Program-made: the position numbers and the translations under genes
Shown: positions 54,573 to 61,102 of the stretch, piece after piece
Numbering within the stretch: the first letter of the stretch is position 1
How the letters are laid out: each line of letters begins with the position of its first letter
Assembly (NCBI GenBank): GCA_002284895.1
Contig: CP015605.1
Coordinates: 372,001 to 436,000 of the forward strand
DNA length: 64,000 nt
Reading direction: 5' to 3'
Origin: Actinobacteria bacterium IMCC19121
GTDB lineage: Bacteria > Actinomycetota > Actinomycetes > Nanopelagicales > Nanopelagicaceae
Notes under the pieces: model-generated
The model's database searches: none
What the model was told of the DNA's origin: nothing
Seen by the model: only the letters and a program-made list of their open reading frames with translations

Positions 54573-55499
54573 GTGAAAGAGAATTCTTCGAAAGTCCTCA
54601 TCACTGGTGCTACGGGCTGGCTTGGAAGAGAAACTGTTGCCAGAGTTCTTGAAGGAAAATTGGATGGTATTTCTAAGAACGATCTCTTACTAGCTTCTTC
54701 AAATGGCCGTGATTTAGAGCTAGATTCACTTGGCGTTTTTCCAACGGATGCACTTGCAGGAATTAGTGATACAAAATCAAAAGATGGAATAGACGGACTT
54801 GTGCACTTGGCCTTTATTACAAAGGATAAAACTGCCGAATATAGCTTTAGTGATTATGTAGCCAAAAACATTGAATTGATTTCAACAGCTTGCAAAATTA
54901 TTGAACGAGAAAAACCTAAATGGGTAGTTGTTGTCTCTTCAGGTGCAATTATTGATCGTTCGACAATGGGGATTGAGAACAATGCCTTACAGAATCCATA
55001 CGGGTTTTGCAAGAGAATCGAAGAGGCACTCATCGCAGAGTCAGCTTGTAAGGTTGGTGCCAATATTGTTATTGGGCGCTTATGGGGTGGCACTGGACTA
55101 TATATGCCAATCAAGCGCGCGTATGCGATTAGTGATTTCATTGAATCAGCCAAGGAAAAAAACGCAATAAGTATTAATTCCGGCGGAGAAGTAATACGTC
55201 GATATTGCGATGCAGGAGATTTCATGGAGGTTCTAGTACGAGCTGCTCTTAAAGGAGATACAACAACAATTGATTCAGGTGGCTCAATTATTGAAGTAGG
55301 CGAGCTTGCCAATTTGATTTCGGCACGCATGGGCGAAATCCCGATTACCAGATCAAAGACCCCTACCCCCCTTGATGACTACTACCCAAGGGGTTCAGAA
55401 TTCGAAGATTTAGCAAAGTCGGTGGGTGTGCAACTTCACGGCATAGATGAGCAAGTTTTAAGGACGCTTAAATCCCATAAAGTTCCAAACTTTGGATAG
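54573..55499 (+). CDS. NAD(P)-dependent sugar epimerase/reductase (extended SDR)
   Basis: A 308-residue SDR starting at GTG behind AAGGGA: VLITGATGWLGRETVARV, LVHLAFITKDKTAEY, VVVSSGAIID, NPYGFCKRIEEAL with catalytic Tyr and Lys, VIGRLWGGTGLYM and VIRRYCDAGDFMEVL. It is more divergent than the other SDRs here. Placed between the ThDP enzyme and an aldolase, it probably reduces or epimerises a branched CDP-sugar, a role like that of YerF in yersiniose synthesis (inference). Confidence 0.78.
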   Translation: MKENSSKVLITGATGWLGRETVARVLEGKLDGISKNDLLLASSNGRDLELDSLGVFPTDALAGISDTKSKDGIDGLVHLAFITKDKTAEYSFSDYVAKNIELISTACKIIEREKPKWVVVVSSGAIIDRSTMGIENNALQNPYGFCKRIEEALIAESACKVGANIVIGRLWGGTGLYMPIKRAYAISDFIESAKEKNAISINSGGEVIRRYCDAGDFMEVLVRAALKGDTTTIDSGGSIIEVGELANLISARMGEIPITRSKTPTPLDDYYPRGSEFEDLAKSVGVQLHGIDEQVLRTLKSHKVPNFG

Positions 55500-55528
55500 A
55501 CTTTCCATATCTAATTTGAAGGAGAATC

Positions 55529-56350
55529 ATGAATAAAACTGAACGCAAGATGGTAGAAATTCTGACCCGTGGGCGTGAGAATTTCGGAATCGTAAGTGTT
55601 AAGGCAGAGTTTGAAGCAGAAGGAACACGCCTTGAAGAACTCTTGCGTTTAGTAGATATAACACGCGCAGCTGGATTGCCAGTAACAGTGAAAATTGGTG
55701 GCTGTGAAGCTATCCGCGACCTACTTGAGTCCAAGCAAATTGGTGTCAGATACGTGGTAGCGCCAATGGTTGAATCAGCATATGCAGCAAGCAAGTACGT
55801 TTTAGCTAAGAACATTGTTTACACAGAAGATGAACAGAAAGACACAGATTTTCTATTCAACATGGAGACAATCACAGGTTTTAACAACCGTGAAGCCCTA
55901 GTTCAAGAAATCTGTAAGCCAGGCGGCGCAGATGGTGTCGTTTTTGGACGCGTTGACTTTGTTGGCTCAATGGATTGGGCCAGAGACACAATCAATACGC
56001 AGAAAACTACTGACTACATTCTTGAAGTTTCTAAACTATGTAAAGCAGCTGGTAAGCAATTGGTTATGGGTGGTGGAGTCTCAATTGAATCCATTGATGC
56101 AATTCGCCAAGTTCACGAGATTCGCCTGGATCGCTTTGAAACACGTAAAGTCGTTTTTGACGCCAAAGCTGCTCTGACTGCAGACATTGAAGAAGGCCTA
56201 GTAGATGCCGTTCACTTTGAGCTTCTATGGCTTCTTAACAAGCGTGACTACTACACAGGCATCGCCCATGAAGATGAAAAGCGTATTGGAATGCTTGAAG
56301 CACGCTGGGAAGAATTAAAGTCTTGGCACAAAGAGGGCAAAAAAAAGTAA
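55529..56350 (+). CDS. HpcH/HpaI-type aldolase/citrate lyase family protein
   Basis: A 273-residue TIM-barrel protein with a strong AAGGAG before the ATG. FGIVSVKAEFEAEGTRLEEL, VTVKIGGCEAIRDL, YVVAPMVESAYAASKYV, FNMETITGF and GVVFGRVDFVGSMD form the pyruvate/metal site region seen in this superfamily, with Glu in METI and Asp in GRVD as likely metal ligands. Such enzymes cleave or form bonds to pyruvate or oxaloacetate. In this operon it could add or release a pyruvate-derived unit on a sugar; the substrate is unknown. Confidence 0.75.
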   Translation: MNKTERKMVEILTRGRENFGIVSVKAEFEAEGTRLEELLRLVDITRAAGLPVTVKIGGCEAIRDLLESKQIGVRYVVAPMVESAYAASKYVLAKNIVYTEDEQKDTDFLFNMETITGFNNREALVQEICKPGGADGVVFGRVDFVGSMDWARDTINTQKTTDYILEVSKLCKAAGKQLVMGGGVSIESIDAIRQVHEIRLDRFETRKVVFDAKAALTADIEEGLVDAVHFELLWLLNKRDYYTGIAHEDEKRIGMLEARWEELKSWHKEGKKK

Positions 56351-56357
56351 AGACCAG

Positions 56358-56732
56358 GTGAAAACAACCACCAGATATTTACTTGTTGGGCTCTGGAACT
56401 CAGTATTTGGAGTTGGAATCTTTCTGATTCTCTCCCAGTCCTTTCCACAGCTTAGTGATTCCCTTATTTTGCTCATTGCATATGTTGTCTCAATCGTCCA
56501 GGCGCATTTCATGCAGCGAAAATTCGTCTGGAGCTCATCTGAGAAATACTTTCAGGAGCTAGTGCGCTTCTCCGGGGCTTATATTTCTCAATTTGTTGCA
56601 AACTTAGTTTTGCTTCAAATATTCGTGCGTTTTGTTGGATTAAATCGCTCAGTCAGTCAGGTAATAATTGTGCTTATCCTTACGGTAGTAATGTTTTTTG
56701 TTAACAAGAACGGGGTCTTTCGTGCCAAATAA
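56358..56732 (+). CDS. GtrA-family membrane protein
   Basis: A 124-residue protein with four hydrophobic segments (LVGLWNSVFGVGIFLILSQ; LILLIAYVVSIVQAHFM; FSGAYISQFVANLVLLQIFV; VSQVIIVLILTVVMFFV) and the family pattern RKFVW after helix 2 and NKNGVFRAK at the end. GtrA proteins are thought to flip undecaprenyl-phosphate sugars made by GtrB, and a GtrB is in the same operon at 50.1 kb. GTG start seven bases after the aldolase. It overlaps the methyltransferase by 11 bases. Confidence 0.88.
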   Translation: MKTTTRYLLVGLWNSVFGVGIFLILSQSFPQLSDSLILLIAYVVSIVQAHFMQRKFVWSSSEKYFQELVRFSGAYISQFVANLVLLQIFVRFVGLNRSVSQVIIVLILTVVMFFVNKNGVFRAK

Positions 56733-57663
56733 GAGCTCAACTCAAATTCATGCAGACTGGGAAAGAAGAAGCTGCCCAATTTGCGGTTCAAAGGCAATAT
56801 CAACGGCTCCTGAATCAAAAGCACGGATGCAAGCCGAACTGATGTCTTGGGTAGAGGTCAAGGATTTCTTCATTGGTCTTAGAAATGATCAAGTTTTCTT
56901 CTCCTACTACAGATGCCAAGAGTGTGAACTTTTGTATTGCCCTTGGTATTTCTCCAAGGATCAAATTGCACTTCTCTATGCTGCAATGCCGGATAACACT
57001 ATGGGGGAAGATAAGTCGACTGTTTCTAGAACTCAATCTGCCTATGCAAATTGGATTATGAGCCGTAAAAACACTTCAAACAAAAGATATCTCGAGGTTG
57101 GTCCAGATATTGGTTTGGTCGCAAATCAGATTGTAAAGATCAATAAACCTGAATTTGTCTCATTCCTTGAACCCAATAGATCAGTGCGCGCAGAACTGCT
57201 TGAAAGCGTGGCAGGTGTTGAGTCTAAAGAAGTCGTCGACTTTATTGATGAGCTAGTTACAAAGGATTTTTCATTGATCGTGGGTGTTCATGTTTATGAC
57301 CACTTGCTGGATCCTGTTGGGGATTTAGCCAACTTGCGCACAAGAGTAGAAGTTGGTGCAAGCCTGTCAATTGTTGTTCACAATGAAAGTTCCTTGCTCA
57401 GAAAGTTTATGGGACCTAAGTGGCCTCCATTTTGCCTGCAGCACCCTCAACTTTTTAACCCTCATACCCAAAAGAAACTTTTCGCAAAAAGTGGCTGGGA
57501 ACTCTTAGAAGTAAAGAGATCTACAAACTGGTATCACATGAAGTACTTTGTTTCTATGGTTGCCTCAATCCTTGGCCTCTCAATTTCAATATCTAAGCTC
57601 TTTCCTAATGTTGAGTTCCCAATCAGACTTGGTAACACAATCTCTATGGCCAAGGCCATTTGA
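56722..57663 (+). CDS. Class I SAM-dependent methyltransferase with N-terminal zinc motif
   Basis: About 313 residues. The N-terminal CPICGSK and YYRCQECELLYCPW motifs form a zinc-type pair, as in sugar-locus methyltransferases. RYLEVGPDIGLVANQIV is a modified SAM motif I, with VSFLEPNRSVRAELL and IVGVHVYDHLLDP following. GTG 56722 (PNKSSTQI) behind ACGGGG is preferred over a longer frame from 56698. It overlaps gtrA and ends the tightly packed part of the operon. It may methylate the exported sugar; motif I is degenerate, so activity is not certain. Confidence 0.75.
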   Translation: MPNKSSTQIHADWERRSCPICGSKAISTAPESKARMQAELMSWVEVKDFFIGLRNDQVFFSYYRCQECELLYCPWYFSKDQIALLYAAMPDNTMGEDKSTVSRTQSAYANWIMSRKNTSNKRYLEVGPDIGLVANQIVKINKPEFVSFLEPNRSVRAELLESVAGVESKEVVDFIDELVTKDFSLIVGVHVYDHLLDPVGDLANLRTRVEVGASLSIVVHNESSLLRKFMGPKWPPFCLQHPQLFNPHTQKKLFAKSGWELLEVKRSTNWYHMKYFVSMVASILGLSISISKLFPNVEFPIRLGNTISMAKAI

Positions 57664-57769
57664 TTCAAGGCTCTAACATCGGCAAGCCGAGCCCTAATTT
57701 GCCCAATAGATTTAGAAACCTAGTTGCTAGATAGGTTAAGAATTGGCAAAGAGCGGATAACATATTTCT

Positions 57770-59128
57770 ATGGGCAAAAAGAAGCGTAGAAGTCAATCAG
57801 TTCCTGTCTCGAAAGATATGGTGGTTAAGGGTTGGAGTAATCCAAAAACTATAAAACTCTTCAAGCAAATTGCCATATTCAGCATAACTGCTCAAGCAAG
57901 TCTTTATTTATTTAGTTTATATGGAGGCGGTTTCCATCTATTTAATTATATGTTTGTGGGTAAGGGGAGATTTGATGACCTTCGAAACGGCATACTTGAA
58001 AACGGATATTATTTCTCTCCCCAACTCCTGGAGGCGAAAGGGTTTGCGTCTGTTGCATCACCACCGATGGTATTTCTGTGGGAGATTTATGAGTATTTTG
58101 TAAAAACAGAATTTGCTCTCTGGGCTTCTTTGATTTTTACTTATCTAATCTTAGTTTATTTCGTTGGGAAAATAACAAGAAATGTAGCTGCCACAATATT
58201 CCTTTCGACTTTGCATCCAGTACTTTTTGCTTTTGCCCGAGGAAATCCAGATATGTGGATATTGATTGCTACTTGTATAGCCGGAATTGCACTCATACGA
58301 GGCAAAAATTGGGTTGTAGCAGTGATGTTTGGACTAATGAGTGCTCTCAAGTTTCCATTCTTACTTTTCGGACTTATATTTGTTGTGCGGAAAGATTTTA
58401 GGAATCTAGCATTACAAGCTTTTGTCACAATCGCCGCATTTCTCTTGCCGCTCACGACGAAGCCTTGGAGTATCCCTGATCAGATAAATGTTTTTAATGT
58501 CATAGTCGCAAGGTATTATCAAGGCTATGTAATTGGTGATGCGGGAATGTTGTTTAATGTGAGCTTATTTGGTCTTGAAAAGCCATTGATGTATTTGCTG
58601 CAAGGCAACAGCTTGCTCATAACAGACCAAGCTCGTGATGTGGCTATTGCTGCATTGACCGTGCAAATTATTTCACTGATTCTGTTTTCGATTTTGTTAT
58701 TAGCTGTTCCTATCTATCAACGGATAAAAACTAGCAAAACTTCGGATAAGCAATTCAAAAGTTCATCAGAGACAGATCTCTACTTAGTCTTCTTTTTATT
58801 CTTAGCCTTGCTTCAATGCCTATTTCCTCAAATCGCAGCTGAGTATCGTTTAGCCCAGCTCGCAATAATTATTGCCCTGCTTTATTCTGTGAGATCTAGG
58901 TTTCTAGAGAATCGCTTTAATCTCATTGTTTTGACATTAGTCTTCTTGCCAAAACATTTTCTAGTGATTAGCTTTCCGGCTGGAGTTGGCAACATTGTTA
59001 CAATTTCAAGCCTGATTAGCCCAGTGCTATTAATTGTTTTGGCATTTCGAATTCAAAGCTATCTCTCCCACAATGGCTTCTTCGCACCGATTCTAAATCT
59101 GACAATGCGTTCAAAGAATCGGACTTAG
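57770..59128 (+). CDS. GT-C membrane glycosyltransferase (GT87/DUF2029-like)
   Basis: A 452-residue polytopic protein with about ten hydrophobic segments after a basic N-terminus (GKKKRRSQSVPVSKD). The first large external loop carries FDDLRNGILENGYYFSPQLL, matching the acidic loop of GT-C enzymes, and FARGNPDMWILIATC resembles the GN.d....... motif of DUF2029 mannosyltransferases. Such enzymes use polyprenyl-phosphate sugars on the outer face, fitting the GtrB/GtrA pair upstream. It follows after a 106-base gap and may have its own promoter. Confidence 0.65.
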   Translation: MGKKKRRSQSVPVSKDMVVKGWSNPKTIKLFKQIAIFSITAQASLYLFSLYGGGFHLFNYMFVGKGRFDDLRNGILENGYYFSPQLLEAKGFASVASPPMVFLWEIYEYFVKTEFALWASLIFTYLILVYFVGKITRNVAATIFLSTLHPVLFAFARGNPDMWILIATCIAGIALIRGKNWVVAVMFGLMSALKFPFLLFGLIFVVRKDFRNLALQAFVTIAAFLLPLTTKPWSIPDQINVFNVIVARYYQGYVIGDAGMLFNVSLFGLEKPLMYLLQGNSLLITDQARDVAIAALTVQIISLILFSILLLAVPIYQRIKTSKTSDKQFKSSSETDLYLVFFLFLALLQCLFPQIAAEYRLAQLAIIIALLYSVRSRFLENRFNLIVLTLVFLPKHFLVISFPAGVGNIVTISSLISPVLLIVLAFRIQSYLSHNGFFAPILNLTMRSKNRT

Positions 59129-59534
59129 CCCCAGGCCCAAGAATCTGCCCGATTGCGGGGATGGAGGAAAACCTCCCCCAGCGCTTTACCCACTCTGGCC
59201 GCGGGGCCAGGAATTCATTGGCTGGTGTGGCCCTTTGGCCATGTTTTGCGCCTGTCTTAGCCAACTCCCAGCCACCAAGCGGCCTAAAACCCTCAATGCC
59301 GGCTTTAGGCTCGCCTATCCCATAGACTATGAGCCTGAGTCCGGCAGGGTTGATTTACGCTGCCATTCGGCGAAAGCCCTGCTTGCATATCCCTAACTAC
59401 GCTCAATCTCACGGCACCAGGCAAAGTCCTAAAAAAACTTTCCAAAAGGGCACAACATTTGCCCCCTAGCGGTGTCTTAACTAATAGAGGGCAAGACGTT
59501 GCTCATCTAGTACAAACTCGCGGGAGTTAATTAA
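59129..59534. ncRNA. GC-rich, hairpin-rich non-coding stretch; unassigned RNA or leader
   Basis: This 406-base gap has no credible gene. By hand count 137 of 240 bases (59161-59400) are G or C, far above the AT-rich genes around it. It holds several inverted repeats: GGAGG-AAAA-CCTCC (59163-59176), TGGCC/GGCCA around 59228-59241, GCCTAAA/TTTAGGC around 59282-59310, and GCAGGG/CCCTGC enclosing 59344-59382. It does not match the c-di-AMP, c-di-GMP, RNase P, tmRNA or SRP patterns I know. It is either a structured RNA or a long leader of the sigma-factor gene; the strand is not established. Confidence 0.4.
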
Positions 59535-60962
59535 ATGGCACTATTAAAGTCAAAGGCAGCGAAAGCAGCTGCGATGACTGATGCCACCCGCATTCTTGAA
59601 GCTGCTCCCGCATCAGCTCAAGGCTCTGCTGCAGACTGGTCTATCTCTCAGCTCTCAGCTCTCTACACAGAACACCGCACACAGCTTGTTTCACAGGCTC
59701 GCCGCATCACCCGCGATGAGGCAGAAGCCAATGAAGTAGTCCAGGAAGCATTCTTGAAGTTCATGCTTGCTGCCCCAGAGCTAGATTCGCCAGATCGTGC
59801 GATTGCATACCTTCGCACTTCTGTTACAAACCTATCTCTGAACATCATCCGCGCTCGCGGAGCACGTCCTAACTTGGTTGCTATCGATGCTGACACAACC
59901 CAGGAGCGTCTGAACGAGATCGCATCAGAGAATCACATCGATCTCGATACCTCTATTACTGCAGCAGAAGATGCCGCGATTATTCGCGAAGCTCTTTCTC
60001 GCCTCACATCAGATCAGCGCACAGCGCTAGTGATGTGGGAAATGGAAGGCCGCACAACAGAGGAGATCGCAACTGCGCTTAACACAAGCCCAGCAAATGT
60101 GCGCCACATCTTGGTCCGCGCTCGCAAATCTATGGTGCGCGTTCTTGAAGAGTGGGTTGTTGATGATGCAACTGGCTTAACTGCACTTAACGCCCTTTCA
60201 ACTACCTATAAGAAGGCATCTCAGATAGCCCAGAAGTCATCTAAGGCTGCTCTTTCTCTTCTTCTAGTTATCACAGCATTCCTTGGCTTTAACTCAATGA
60301 CTGGGAATGAAGGAAGTGTTGTTTCAACAATTCCTTCAATGTCATCTGTTGCAGGTGAAGCACCAGCAACTGCAGCTAGCCAGTCACCTTCAGCCACAGC
60401 CACCGCTGTTGCTAAGGCTGCAGCAACTGCTGCTGCCAAGAAAGCACAAACTGCTGCCCTTAACGCAAAGGTTGCAGCCCTTACATTTTTTGGTCTCAGT
60501 AAAGATGGAGTCCCAACTGGATTCTCTGTTACTGACTCCAACAATGTTGCCGGTGCTGGGCGTGTGACTAAGGGCATCACAACTGTTGGAGCTAATGGAA
60601 TCGTTGTTAACAACCAGTTCATTACATCCTCTGTTGGACCAAACGTTCTTATTGATCAACTCGTAACAGTTGATGGCACAGGAACACGTTATTCAGTCAA
60701 TGGCATCAACATTGGTTGGGTTGGTAACTGGAACTCTGTTGAAGTTAAATCAACAGATTCTTCTATTGAGCGCCTTGCCAATGGACAATACTTAATTACA
60801 GCCACCTCCAACCTTGGCTATTTAAATGAAGCAGATTTCGTAATCCCAACTGGGGGCCGCGGCTATGACCTAGCTGATGCACCTAAGTCGATTACAACAC
60901 GCATTCTCATGAATGCAGGCAAAACACAGGTACTTGCGCAAGCAGTGCAGGTGAACAACTAA
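59535..60962 (+). CDS. ECF-like sigma factor fused to a membrane helix and an exported domain
   Basis: A 475-residue protein. Residues about 40-108 are sigma region 2 (LYTEHRTQLVSQARRITRDE, VVQEAFLKF, AYLRTSVTNLSLNIIRARG) and about 147-203 region 4 (LSRLTSDQRTALVMWEMEG, TEEIATALNTSPANVRHILV, a helix-turn-helix). Basic residues 226-237 precede a single hydrophobic helix at about 238-253, which predicts N-in/C-out. Residues 260-310 are Ala/Ser/Thr-rich and 315-475 form an unrecognised, probably beta-rich domain. The ATG follows GGGAG. It is upstream of a surface-protein gene, and self-contained envelope sensing is suggested. Confidence 0.8.
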   Translation: MALLKSKAAKAAAMTDATRILEAAPASAQGSAADWSISQLSALYTEHRTQLVSQARRITRDEAEANEVVQEAFLKFMLAAPELDSPDRAIAYLRTSVTNLSLNIIRARGARPNLVAIDADTTQERLNEIASENHIDLDTSITAAEDAAIIREALSRLTSDQRTALVMWEMEGRTTEEIATALNTSPANVRHILVRARKSMVRVLEEWVVDDATGLTALNALSTTYKKASQIAQKSSKAALSLLLVITAFLGFNSMTGNEGSVVSTIPSMSSVAGEAPATAASQSPSATATAVAKAAATAAAKKAQTAALNAKVAALTFFGLSKDGVPTGFSVTDSNNVAGAGRVTKGITTVGANGIVVNNQFITSSVGPNVLIDQLVTVDGTGTRYSVNGINIGWVGNWNSVEVKSTDSSIERLANGQYLITATSNLGYLNEADFVIPTGGRGYDLADAPKSITTRILMNAGKTQVLAQAVQVNN

Positions 60963-60973
60963 AAATAGGTTTC

Positions 60974-61053
60974 CTCGTCGCGTCCGGATACACGATGGGG
61001 AATTTGGTGAATCAGCACGTGCGATTCATCGAGACGAGTTAAGAAATTAACTC
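60974..61053 (+). promoter_or_regulatory. Structured leader with competing hairpins upstream of the surface-protein gene
   Basis: CTCGTC (60974-60979) can pair with GACGAG (61033-61038), enclosing a TGAATC/GATTCA hairpin around the palindrome GCACGTGC. GAGTTAA (61036-61042) pairs perfectly with TTAACTC (61047-61053) around a GAAA tetraloop. The two structures share GAG 61036-61038, so they exclude each other. This could be a stabilising leader or a switch controlling the abundant surface protein. Confidence 0.4.
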
Positions 61054-61063
61054 AAAGCCAAGT

Positions 61064-61078
61064 TCAGGAAATTCCTGA
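61064..61078. promoter_or_regulatory. Perfect 15-base palindrome upstream of the surface-protein gene
   Basis: TCAGGAA-A-TTCCTGA is a perfect 7-1-7 inverted repeat, extendable to 21 bases with one mismatched pair. It ends 24 bases before the ATG at 61103. It may be an operator, or a further RNA hairpin of the leader that lies just upstream of the GAAAGGA ribosome site. Confidence 0.4.
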
Positions 61079-61102
61079 TCTTGACTAATCGAAAGGAAAC
61101 AA

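Noticed and set aside
59129-59534. c-di-AMP (ydaO-type) riboswitch or RNase P RNA
   Set aside because: I looked on both strands for their conserved sequence blocks and did not find them; only a chance CGCCGAAT on the minus strand was seen.
60307-60567. Leu/Gln-rich frame inside the sigma-factor gene
   Set aside because: Out-of-frame shadow of the Ala/Thr-rich linker; no independent evidence of translation.
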